Source: Lagopus muta (Eukaryota > Chordata > Aves > Galliformes > Phasianidae). From it: a DNA stretch of 64,000 bases. The stretch spans positions 11,955,719-12,019,718 of the forward strand of contig NC_064444.1 in NCBI RefSeq assembly GCF_023343835.1, read 5' to 3'. Below, one piece after another: positions 1 through 12,482 of the stretch (its first letter is position 1; every line of letters begins with the position of its first letter). The notes beneath the pieces were generated by a model. The model made no database searches and was not told where the DNA came from. It was given only the letters and a program-made list of their open reading frames with translations. The position numbers and the translations under genes are program-made.

Positions 1-3000
1 AACATAACTCCCAATGGAGACTTCTCAGGACAGTGTTATACCACAGAATTGGTTTCTCTCACGTAATCCTGCGATTAACTTATTTACGTTTGCCAAAGCA
101 CATTACAAAAAGCTCTAGTAATTCATGGAATTATGCACACAAATAAAACCCGAGAATGACAAGCACCAGCCAAAGCATTAACTGTTAGAGAGCCCTCAGG
201 CAACCTCCAAGCAAACCACCCAGCAGACAGAATACCCTTCTCCCTTTTTCCCAGGTGGTCCCCTCAGGAGGCTCATGCCAGCATCATGGGCATGCAGCTG
301 CTGCCACATCCTGGGACCACATTGGTGCTGCTGCACCTGCACCATTGCTGTGATACAGCCTGCTCAAGTGTGCCAGGACAGATCCATACCTGTCCTGACA
401 CTAAGAGCTGATGCTAAGAGCTCCTGTGGGATTTAGCGGCAGCTCCCATGTGTGCCCAAAGCTGCAGCTGTGGCCTGACAGTGGAGAGGCCACCACATCA
501 TCCATAAGACTGCCATAAAGCAGTGTGCCATGCTGAATATGTACAAAGTCCTGAGAAATATCTAATACATAGCCACTCCTGCAATTCCCTTCTCACTACT
601 CCAAGCCACTCAACAGGAGAATAACCATTTAACTTCCCCATATTAACACACATACCGGTGTTTCCAGAGACCTTATAGGTAGCAGAATAATACCAAAAGG
701 AGTTTTTTTTTTTTAACTGCAAGTGAACACTTGAGTAAAAAGAGAGTAATTAATCCTCTTTCAGTTTTTTCTTTCTATTTCTTTGTAAACTCCCCTTTTC
801 TGTCACCCCAAAATATTACTGAATCAGATCTCAAAAGCTGTACATAAACCAAAAGAAAAAGCCTTCAATGTTCTCCTTAGGTGGATCACATACAAATGAG
901 TGTAGGTTCAACCTGAATTTACTTCAGCTAGTCAACAGGAACAAGAAAGGTTGATATTGTTCTATAGTTTGCAAAAATGTGAACAGTAGAGTACAGCGGA
1001 GTAGGAGTAATCTTCTTGCAGATGCTTTATGCCAACTTGGTGATACCTCACACTGTGGTTCTGTGGCCCCTGGCACTGTCTGGGTATTTAAATACATCTG
1101 ACAACAAATCACACAAATTCACATCAATTTCAATAGCTTACTATGTGATTCTCCTTAATCTCAATACCAGGTAGCATTCCTATTCTTAAAAGAAATACTT
1201 TGTGCAAATGGAGTTCAGATCCTGGATTTCGCACATGCATTTCGCTGTAAGCTGCATTACTTCTTTCAACTCAAACAGCCCATATGGAAGGTTCTTCCAA
1301 TTAAGAAGAAAACAATAAAGCATAAATTCTCTTCATCTTTAGTCACAGAGTATGTAAAATTTCTTTCTAAGTTCTGCAGAATTCAAACAGTAGGGTGCAG
1401 TTTCACTCACTATTCTAAGCTCACCTTTCAAGCCAAATCTCCATTTAAAATTATCTTTAGTTTTCTCTCTAAGCTACAAGACAAATGTTTCTGCAAATGG
1501 ATCACTGCCTGATTTGTGGCTTCTGAATGTTATCTCATGGAACACATACATATACACAGAAAGCTAAAACACTTCTGCTAAATCCAAACATTTGCAGTGC
1601 TTGCCTGATAATAAAAAAATATTGTGCTATGACTGCCTAGCTTTTTCTTTTTTATTATTTGCTACACCTGGAATATTAGCCCTACCTGCAACGCTCCAAA
1701 CATACTGAAGACAATTGCTTTTAAGAGCTCACAAGCAAATTGTTGTAAGATGTTACACTTCCAACAGAGGACTACTGCAACATGATGGAAAGTGCAGTAA
1801 TGACAGCAGAGCAGCAAGACCCCAGATTTCAGCAAGTGAGAGTTTGCACAAATGCAACAGCCATGGGCACAGAAATAACAGAAAGAAGCTGCTTACCTTC
1901 AGGAGACCTCGGGTACACAGGGATCATCAACAAGACCCCCTCACCTCCACTGCCAACCCTTAAATGAGGTCTGGGAAGGGTGGATCCTGGCTCCACCCCT
2001 TCCAATCACTCAGGTGCACTGCATGCCCCTAATTTTCCCTGGGTTGGCCCTGCCTTCCCACCAGGTGCTCAATCACTCCTTCAGACCATGACCTAGTATT
2101 TCCAATACAGGTTACTAAGAAAATAATCTCTTGGAGTGATGCCTTCTCAGTGTTTTAGCCTGAGCCTTCTACTGCTTCTTAAATCTTGATACTAACATGG
2201 CTGGCAGTTCCTTGTGGGTTTAATCTATACTGTTACAACTCCCATAAAAATAATTATAGGAAAGGAAAAAAAAAAAACCTGTTCTAAATTAACTGTGCCC
2301 ACCAAGTACATTTGTCACAAAGCTTACAGATTAGCACTATCTGGTATAATTCAGAACCAGACTTAGGCATTCTCACTCCTGAAGTCTTCCAGACTGAGAT
2401 TTCTGGCACCTCTCTGACTGCCTCTCATCTCCTTTCTATAAGAAAGCCTTCACTTGTCAGGTTCTTAAGCATGTGAAAGAAAGCTGTACCTTCACATCCA
2501 GTTATACTGCTGCAGCTGCTGGAGAGAAGCAGATAAAGCACCACCATGCAGCAGAGGTACATCAGCACCAGGTTAAGAACTTCCTTTGGGTTTGTGATCT
2601 GCTAGGAGCAGAAACATTTGCTAGGAAATGTTAAGTAAAAGAAAACAAGAGAGATACAAAAGAGGTGTGGAACACTGGAATGACTACTGAGTCATTACAA
2701 ACTCTTACGGTAGGACACAATGTTTTTCACAACTACATTCCAATACATTTTAAAAAAAAGACCAATGGATTAATTATTAACCCACAAGACGTCTAAAAAT
2801 ACTTTTTGTTTTGTTTTGAACATGGGCTTCCTTCTGCTTCCCAAGAAAATTCATAGTCAAAGAAATCATTGTCAGCATAAGTGAGCAAACGAATAGAAAC
2901 TGCATAGCTTACCATAATAAAAACACCAAGGTTTTGTATTACATGAACTGTTTACCCAAGCAGGTGGATGCAAAGGACTAATTAATAGGATATTTTAAAA

Positions 3001-6000
3001 ACAAACAGTAGCTTTGTTATGCTGATTCATTCTTGCTAAATAGATTGTTAAGTACTGATGAGTATCTCACTAGCTGTTGGATGCATAATGGTAAACACCT
3101 GTGAAATTCCACACATGCACAAGTCTACCAGTTTATTAAACATTCATTTGCTTGCCTTCTTTCTCCGCCAGTGGCTCGCAGACTTCAGACTGCATCTATT
3201 TAAACCCCCCAAAGATATTCCTGGATGCAGGCATTAAAGGCATGAATTGAAGCCAACACTGGGGGAAAAGGAGTACGTTTTGATTTCTAACGTTCCCACA
3301 TTAAGGGAATACTCCATAATTACTGAAACATCTCATAAGGATTATTCAAACAACATTAATCAGTACAATATTTGTCAATGCCTCCAGAATAAATTCCCTT
3401 GTTTAGCTATAAAACAATCTCTATATGAAGATTTTAGTCCAGTTTTGGGAAATATTCTCACTCCCAATTCATTCTTCAGATATAACATACTTCAGAACAA
3501 GAAATTTATTAGCTTTTAAGTCTACACAGGTGTCTTAAATGTTTGGCAGCTACTATGTTTTTCAGAAAGCTTTCAATTCACTACAAGTTCTAAGTCAGCA
3601 GATAAATGGGTATTTAATTTGAGTGATACATACTTGATAGTCCACTGTCTTTTGGAGACAATGTGGTGTTAAGAATGCACTGAAACAAACACCATGCCTG
3701 AACTTAGCTGAGCTTGTATCACTAAGAGAGAGCATCCATGACAGCCATCACTTCAGTAATGCACCGTGTGTTTGCACCAAACTGAGAGGAAAAGCTTTTT
3801 TCAAACTGGTCATGCAGGGATGATTTAGATCCAATGACATTTTATTTCCTTTGGAATTTGGACAGGAATATTAGTTTAACTGTCCAAGTAGAAAGTGCAT
3901 TACATCACTGTAAAATTTGGGTGAAGTCTTAAACATCTTCCTAAGTTATTTGTCAAAGCATTTTGATTACTGCCTACCACCTGCAAGAAAGTTCTGTTGC
4001 ACACTGAAATGCAGCTGCAGCATCCAGTTACTTGTAGGGGTGCCAGCCTTTTTGGCTGTCACTGTATCAACTATTACTATGCTGCACACATGCCACACAC
4101 TGCACACTTGGTATTGTAATTTAACTCCCATGCACTGCATGAATATAATTTTCAAACAGTATTTGCATGTGACAAGAGTTCTAAGAAGCAAGAACTCGCA
4201 AGCCAGCACCTGTTCCTCAGAACACACACATCATACTGTGGAGGACAACAACAGTTCAGAAACCAAGAATACATCAAAGATTATTATACCATCTGGTATT
4301 TTTAGAAATATTCATATTTAAAGCCAACACCCCCAAAATCTTACATAGCATTCCTTTTCCTAGCATAGCCTGCTGGCCTAGCAGCAAAATGCCAACAGTA
4401 ATACTCTTTCTTGCTAGCGGTTTAGACTTTATAACTGGAAAAGCATCCCCGCTGAGAGAAGAGAATATGACAGACGGCGTGAGATATTGCAGTAATCTTA
4501 CTGACAAAGCACTAGGCACGTGAAGAAAGCTCAAAATCTATTCACATTTCCCAGTTAAACATGGAAGCTTGATAGTAAAGTTATTCAGAAAGAAGTTATC
4601 TACAGCTCTGAAAACACAGGTGTGACTTCTTTTGCTTCTGCTTTCCTAATGAAGATGTACAACTTCCACTTGGAAATAGACAAAATTTACAACTTGTCTT
4701 CCTACGCTAGGAAAAGATTAAGAGGCCTGCAGCCAAGCTTTGGAGCACTGTAAGGGAAGGTTATTTAAGGTATTGAAATTGGCAGCCATTTGGGATTTAA
4801 TACAGGCAAACACTTCAAATAATTGGTCTATTTAAACTAGTACTAAGAAATCCATACACTTCTGCTGACAAATTTGTATTCAGTTTAAAGAGACAAGTAA
4901 ATGGGTCACTATATTTATCTCACTTTTTTGTTAAGACATTAATTGTTTATGGATAATCAAATGTCCACAGATAACTCACTCTTCTGTCATGTATCAATAC
5001 CAAATGCTCTTATCCAGCAAATGGGGACTGATTAAAGGATGACTTTGTCTGATCCCAATTCTTCTACAATCCTTTCATGTGACGTTGGGAAAGCCATTCT
5101 ACCTCGTTATGATTTGCTGTTTACTTCTACTCCACTTTGTCAGTCTCATCTATAATCAATAGAGAAGTTAGAGATCAAACTGTGACACAAAAAATAAAAA
5201 CCTTGAAAGAAAGATACATAAATTACTATGGAAAGACAATAAATCAGCAAACAACTGGCATGCTAACAGTACTAGTTGATACCTAAAGCAAAAGTCTCCA
5301 CTGCAGCACATCAAAAAGAAAAATATATAAACCTTTATAGAATCCACAAAGTAAGAAACTAGACATCAGCACTACAAAAAGGATTTTACCTCAAAATCGT
5401 CTAATTCTAATTCTTACATACTTTTTTGTTGTTGTTGTTTAAATATACAAGTGGTGAAGGTTAAATTTCTGATGTTATTCTTGCATGTCCTTGTACAGCT
5501 AAGGTACTATTCTGGTTATCAACCAACTATGATATACCACTGCTATACTACCAGAGCTATAAGAAAATTTATTGTTTAAAAGAGAAATGCAGTCAGTGTA
5601 CAAGAAGCTTAACAGCCCAGAAATAACTACTGCATTGACCATCAGCTGTTACTCATATAACCCCATACACTCAGGTTAAGTAATGATCACTGTTCTTCCA
5701 TTTATGGAAAGAAAATTCTAAGTTTCTCCCTAGCGTAGTTCCTGAGAGGAACATACCAACACTTCTGCATGCAGTGTGCTACAGACTTTCTGACAGTGTG
5801 TACTGCCTATAACACAGTTTTAAGAAACGACTTTTTAAGGACACGAGTCTCTGGAGATGCAGATCACGCACATGGGAATTACAGACACATTACTGCAATT
5901 AACTGAAAAAGAGAAAATAACAAATACAAGGTCTATAATCAAAGACAAATATTTTCCTATTTACCACAGTATGGTTGATAGCTTGATTCCAGAAATGTGA

Positions 6001-9000
6001 CTGTTAAAGAAAGATTTAAAATATGGGAATAATAAGAATCTTCATCAAAATGCAAATACAAAGGGTATTTTTCAAAATGAATAATGATAAACATGAAAAA
6101 GAAGCAAGCAGCCAGAAGAAAAAAAAGAGGGTCGTTAAGGAACATGAATGCACTAATAGTGACAGATGATGCTGGTATTGCTGAAGGCCTGAATAAGTTA
6201 TTTGCCTTAACATTCATGAAAGAATTTGGAGCACATCCTTGAGACTAAAATATATTTTCACTGGGAAAGTAACATGGTGAATGAAATACGAGACAGATGT
6301 TTATTATTCCAGAGCTCAAAGAATCATTCAGTAATTAAAGCAACTGAAAACTGACATAGCATCAGAATGCAAGAAGAAATAAAACAACCTGAAAAGTAAA
6401 AGATTTTCACTTTGATTTCTAAGAGCTCATTGATAACAGGAGTAGGGAGAGAGAGAAATTCCCAGTGCCTATTTCTCAGTTTCTGTAAAGACCTGTCCAT
6501 GTGAGACCTGCTTAAGTCACAGAAAGGCTTAGCCTATTTTTTATTAAAATGCCTCCGAATGGTAGTGAAAAAATCCTGTCTCCTGATTAGCAAAAGATAA
6601 CAACAGTATATTCTCTTTAGTCTTCTATGAAGCCATGGTATCCAGCAATATGGCAACAATAGACAATAAGCCCATGAAAACTGATCGAGCAGCATATATT
6701 AAAATGTCTTGAATTCTCTAATATACACTTGTGAGAGTCTAATATCAATTGACATCAGTAAAATAAGCCACTTATCTCATAGAGCAAGATATTACCCTGT
6801 CACTAAAAAATACAGTGTATAATTTTAAGAAAGATGTATAAGATCCTACGGTTTGTTCTAAGGTCCTAGAGGAAAGGCTGTTCTTTACTAGCTCTAAACA
6901 ATAACACAAGAATATTCATGAAATAGGTTATGTTTTGGACAATACTGACAGCAAAATACTATGGTAACTGAAATAAAGTTCCTTAAAGAAAGAATTGTAC
7001 CAATAACTAGCACCGCAATAACAAATTCACTATGAAGAATTTCAAATTCTGTGTAATTAATTAAAAGATCCTAATGTCAAAAATAAGGATTTATTTATTT
7101 ATTTGTGTGTCACGTAACAATTAAGCTGGGATTTGAATTGTCCCAGTTACCCCAGATCCCTATGCGGATGCCATTACAAAGACAAGACAGATTTCTCAAC
7201 TTCAAAAGTGCTCTACGAAACCTTGCACAACAGTATTCTTAGTGTACATTTCTGCTAGGAGAATGACAAAACACAAAGAGTAAATAGCACAAAAGACTGC
7301 AACAGATAACATGACAATTTAAGTACATCAGGTAAAGGAAAAAATCTGAAAGGACAAATGTGCTTGTTTGAACAATGTATACTTGAAAAGAATAAGGACA
7401 GTGAATAAATCAATTGGTCTATGGAACTTACACCTTTCCAACAGGAAACATGCTACAACAGCAGAAAAAAGAAACACTAGGAGAGGACTGGAAGCAGCCC
7501 AATCAGAAACAAAATGGCTGAGATGCTGGCTAGGAGTTCCTCACCCGGAAGCATGGAGTGCAAGACAACAGCTTTCACTATTTGTATTCCATTGAGAAAT
7601 ATTATAGACCTCATTAATCTAACTCCAGTGAATTGGCTTTAGGACAGAATAGATAAATTGTCATAATCACAAGATGAATTTTAGGCAAACACTACGTTTT
7701 GTACAGAGGAAGAAAATTACACTTCTTTCTATGTCTGAGCAAGGTCAGTCAGGAAGCATCGTTCAACTGCCAGTCTTCTGAATCTCAGTGATGATTCAAC
7801 TAGGTACCTATTTAAATTTAACCTGCACAGAAGAAAGCAAGTACCTGTGTTCATCGTGCTCTTCTCTTTAATTCGTAGGCAGTTTTCAGGCAACAAGGCT
7901 CATCCGATTTTCTTGTCCATAGTTACCAGTGTAATGGGATCATTGGTGGATGTTCCCCAGCAGCTTTGCAAAGACCTTTCTCATGCTGAGAACTAGCAGT
8001 TGTTAGAAACTGTTTTCCAGGACTAAGATTCAGTGCAAACCTGCAAGGGATGTAGTTATCTCTCACTTGAAGACCTTTCTTCCATGAGAACTTGTCCTGC
8101 GCAGACACTTCACTAGTATTCTTCTCAGTAGAAGCACTACTTCAGTTTGAGACATTTTCTCTGAGCACTATGCTGGTATGGCTGTCACATCCGTGCAGTA
8201 ACTTGAAAGATCCAATTGTATTTTCATATACAAAATCATCTAGCTTGACAGGACACTGTACTTTTTATGTTTCACCCACATTTCCTGTTGTTTCCACCTT
8301 GATCTAGAGCGCACTTCTAAAAATAATTTTAAGTTTTGTGTTACAAGAGGGAAGGAGGACAAAAAAATATTTGTGCTTATGACATAATCTTACAGCCTTG
8401 CACACAAAAATGACTGATGTAACTTAGAGGAATGGGGAAGCAGTATAGTAGTGCACTGAGATAAGCGCTTTACACAAGTGGAACATGCTGCATCTCCCAG
8501 AGGACTGATTTATATGAGAGTTAAATTGTTTGCGTGGAGATGTTACACGAGCATGTTTCCTCTCTGAAACAAAACACAATGAAATACAAAGCTTTCCCCA
8601 TTGCAAGCTAACAAATTTAAATCAGCCTCCTTTGCCTGTCGCTGTGGTAACCAGCTGCAGGAAGGGCTGTGCAGAAATTTCAGGAAAAAACTGTATGAGT
8701 TGTTTACATAATCATAGATCTCCATATGAACAAAAATAACTCACTGTATCACAGGAGAGATGTGCTTTACTGGCTGCATTAGCAGAACAGATGTAATACA
8801 TGACTGATATTAATAAAGCAAGAGACTGACTGTTCACCATGAATTTTTAAGTTATGACACCTTGTTACTCACTGTACTGATGGAGACATGAAACAGCGTT
8901 CTGCCCACAGAACCAGCACTGAAGCACATCAATCAGCATTAAATTCATCCTGAATTTTGTTTATCCTAACTGGTAAATATATAATAATAACTGTAATTTT

Positions 9001-11874
9001 GAAAATAACTGTAGAGTTCAGAGACAATACAAGTCCTGGTAAAGGAACAGCATCTAAGAAACACAAACAAGGAAAGTTATAACAACTATTTGCCTACAAC
9101 TGAAATGGAGTTTTAACAGTTTTGTAAAAGGTTTAAAATAATGCACGTTACAGAGAAAATGTATCTAATGAGAGCCCTAGTTTCAGGACAGCTTTTGTTG
9201 TTTGTTTGTTTTTAACCTGTAGTACTGGCTGAAGTACTTCAGAATAAAATTTAGAACACAGAATAACACATATTAGGCTAAACTACAGAAATACTAACAG
9301 ATTTGGTAAAAAGTTAGAGAGCACTTTTCAAAACAGCTTTTGGGGCACTTCACACTCCTATTTTATTTCTCTGTACATTTCGTGTCGTGAACTTTTTTTT
9401 TCCAACTACGTAGTGACACACCTTCCAGGTAAACACCCCACTGAATGTTGTGCCATTTCATTACTTGTATCTCTTTTAAAGCTATCATACCTGTGCACAG
9501 GTCCCAAGGCTGTCTTGCTGCTCTGCTTAGCAAGAACATGAACTCTTCACAGATCCCTACTTGAAACTGGAGTTGTTCACCTCCTAAGCCCAACTTTCAC
9601 TGAGAAACAAAATAGCATGCATCATTTATGCCAACACTGAAAGATGCAAAGCAGTCTGCTTTCAGCTGATTAGATTTTTCCTTATTTGTTTATTACTCTG
9701 GCCTGAATTGCCTATCTCTTCAGTGAGGTGCTAAGGAAATTGTGCTAAAACCTGTTTCCCCATGTTTCATTTGAAAGGAGAAATCTATTCTGTGTGTTTC
9801 CAATGGATTTTTATCTACTAGAACTGGAGACCAAAAATCAAAGTTTTTCATGAAACTTTCATTTCCTAAAAATAAACTAACAAAAATACTTGACAAAATC
9901 ATTATGGTAAACATGTTAGAACTAATGTGTTGTGACAAGTTTGTTGCTTTAAGATGAAAATCACTTTGTACCTGGTACAGCGTTCACAATAGAGCTGTGG
10001 TGGGTCCTGACTGCCTGCCAGCTGGGGTTCCTGGGTTGCTGTTCTGAGGCAGTTTCCCTGCAAGTGCTGCCAGCACTGTCTCCACGGCAGCATTTTGTGC
10101 TGCAGGGAACTCATTTCCAGCAGCACACGACTCAGACAAGACTTTGCTGCACACTCTTGATAGTGGTAAGTTAAAGCAATGCTAAGTAGCACAGGGTCAT
10201 TTGTACAAGCCATCCTACCTTACAGTGTGCAACAGCTGACAGTGCCTGTCTCTTGATTAAAACTGCCCCGTCTCTCACTGTAACAAAACAAAGGATACTG
10301 AAAAGCACATTCTTCTGCCAGTACCCTACCCCTCTTCTTCCTCCTTACCTTCTATGGGGATGTTTCCAGTGCCCTGCTTTATGTACTTTGAAATGATGGT
10401 CTAGAAATTGATCTGACCTACTTCGGAAAAATAAATTTAAGCTACAATGATGTTAAAATTACTTTTTTTTTTTTTTTTTAAAGTGTTTTTAAAATGCATA
10501 ATAGGTGGGAAAGAAATAGTATTGATAAAGACTATGAGCAGATACAAACAGAAAAGTAGAATTAGCAACACTATGCAAAGTTCTGTCATAATAGCATTAT
10601 TACAATTGCAAAACTAAGAGAGTATGTTTCCTTATTGTAATACACAGCCTAACTTAAGCTGGCTATCCAACCCGTAACATTCTAAGAATCCCAACATTCC
10701 ATGAAACATAATATAAAGCACGTTCCAATAATGTTTTCTTCATTAGCTATTCTTGACATTAGGCTGGGAAGAGAAATGATGTATTTCATAATAAAGGTCC
10801 TTTCTACAGATTATCAGTCTCAGTGAGATTCCTATCACAACATTTTATTACTATAGCATACATTTATCAAAGTGAAAGATAACTTGCTCCACACCTTCCC
10901 TATAATTACCCCATAACATTAAAGTCATTTAAGACGAGATTTCCCACTATAATAGCAATACAGGAAAACTCTGTGTAGCACTACCAAAATAATTATCAGT
11001 TATTCAAATTACGCTCAGCAAAGGAAGAGAGATACATAGGATGTATAGGATGTTCAAACTTGAAAACAGGAAAGTAACACTCTCAAACAATAGCATTTAC
11101 CATTCATTAAAACGCTGAAATTGCTTTGTCAGTAGGAATAAAAACACTTCATGTACTGAATGGTAAAAACAAAAATTCATGTTCACACTTTTGAGCAAAT
11201 TCTTTATTGACTGGGAAGAAATAGCAATTTAAACAGTGGAAGAATCATTTACTTCAGCATTTCACTGTTCAGCAAACAGCTACAGTAAGCCTGGTATAAG
11301 ATGAAGAGCCAGTGTAAGAACTACTATAATGGAGTGCCCATGTACAGATACCCAGGTATAACAACCTAAGTCTGGTTATTTCAGCTGCTTTCTGAAATTA
11401 ATAATTTTAATTAAAATCATCAAGAACCTACCACCCACCACAAGCCAGTTACAGGCTTGTTTCATATCCAAAGACAAGGCAGAGCTTCACAGTTGAAAAG
11501 CAGTGTGGTGCTACAGGATACAACACCAAAAACAAAAACATGGTTGTCCACAAAAATCACCCTAAGAACAGAAATGGAGTGTAAGATGCATTGGAATGGT
11601 ACGTACTCAATGTAATCATGTGTCGTGCAGCAAGTTTCTCCTTGATCAGGCAGCACGAAGTACTTTAAAGATCAAAAGAAAAGCAATAAGAAGTGGAAAA
11701 AAAATACAATAATTCCTACCCTTCCATTTTAAGGCCAAAGTTTTCTGCATTTCATCCCAATATATCAAACAAGTCTAAAAAGAATGTACTTAAAGAGAAC
11801 TCTTATCAGGAGTTCTGTCCACCCCCAGAGTCAAATATCAACACTCAGAGGCAAGGAAAGGATGGCACGCTCTC
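1..11874. other. Intergenic DNA with no supported gene
   Basis: AT-rich, non-repetitive-looking DNA downstream of SHCBP1. Open frames here are short (about 100 codons or fewer), on both strands, and none resembles a protein I recognise or forms a chain of exons with compatible splice sites. I saw no CpG island, RNA gene or intact transposon. One stretch near 9,490-9,570 on the minus strand is open and followed by a GT, but all three frames close just upstream, so I do not call it an exon. Confidence 0.6.
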
Positions 11875-12068
11875 CTAGGCTGCTTTGTAATCCAGAATCA
11901 GGGCTTGCAATACCTTCCTCTTTTTCTGCATTTCTGCCTTGCTTTTGGTGCCTATTATCATGTACTCAGATGTATTGCCAACATCATACACTGCCTGCCT
12001 TGTAGAACCAACTGCCACTAAATCCACTGGATTCTGGATACATTTTATTGCACCTTTCTTTATATTTG
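11875..12068 (-). other. Unidentified exon-like open segment (possible terminal coding exon)
   Basis: On the minus strand a long poly-T tract leads into an AAAG acceptor at 12,069-12,072. It is followed by 63 sense codons and a TAG stop at 11,875-11,877. The product is hydrophilic and protein-like, including NPVDLVAVGSTRQAVYDVG and ending in ALILDYKAA. I do not recognise it. It sits about 3.6 kb downstream of the SHCBP1 stop on the same strand. It could be the last exon of a small unknown gene, a read-through 3' exon of SHCBP1, or a chance open frame: 63 codons without a stop is not rare in itself. No convincing partner exon was found between 12.1 and 15.4 kb. One short candidate at about 12,845-12,891 has good-looking splice sites. 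Confidence 0.25.
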
Positions 12069-12072
12069 CTTT

Positions 12073-12094
12073 AAAAAAAAAAAAAAAAAAAAAA
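12073..12094 (+). repeat. A-homopolymer, 22 bp
   Basis: Uninterrupted run of A on the plus strand. Read on the minus strand it is a poly-T tract directly before the AAAG acceptor of the exon-like segment at 11,875-12,068. It therefore resembles a polypyrimidine tract more than a retrocopy tail. Confidence 0.9.
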
Positions 12095-12432
12095 GAGTTG
12101 AAGATTAGATTCTTACCATAACAAATACCACACAAAATGCTTTTTTCTTTTTTAATGACACAGCATGAAGCATTCAGAGTGAACATATGATTCAAAATGA
12201 AGAATTAAGGATTTAGTCTGCCAGATAAAGTATACCAAAAAACAAAAACAAACAAAAAACCCTAAAGTAACAGCTTTCTCTTAAATTTAAAAGAATCTGT
12301 GGTGTTCAGTTAGTTCACATAGTTAATAAGTCAGTAGAGCAGCAGTAATCACCTTTGGATGCATTCCCACAGCTCCCTGCCTGATGTATCACACAGACTC
12401 TCTCTCTCTTTCAGAACCTGCGGGTTACTTCT

Positions 12433-12482
12433 ACACACACACACACACACACACGCACGCACACACACACACACACACACAC
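12433..12482 (+). repeat. (CA)n microsatellite
   Basis: About 25 AC units, interrupted by two ACGC units near the middle. A simple tandem repeat, likely to be length-polymorphic. Confidence 0.95.

Noticed and set aside
9363..9593. Minus-strand open segment followed by a GTATGA donor-like site
   Set aside because: Just past the upstream TTTCTCAG acceptor all three frames contain stops, and no partner exon or homologue is recognised.
11875..12195. Processed pseudogene with a poly-A tail at the 12-kb segment
   Set aside because: The A-run is on the plus strand and lies 5' of the open frame, which reads on the minus strand. A retrocopy tail would be 3' of the coding sequence.
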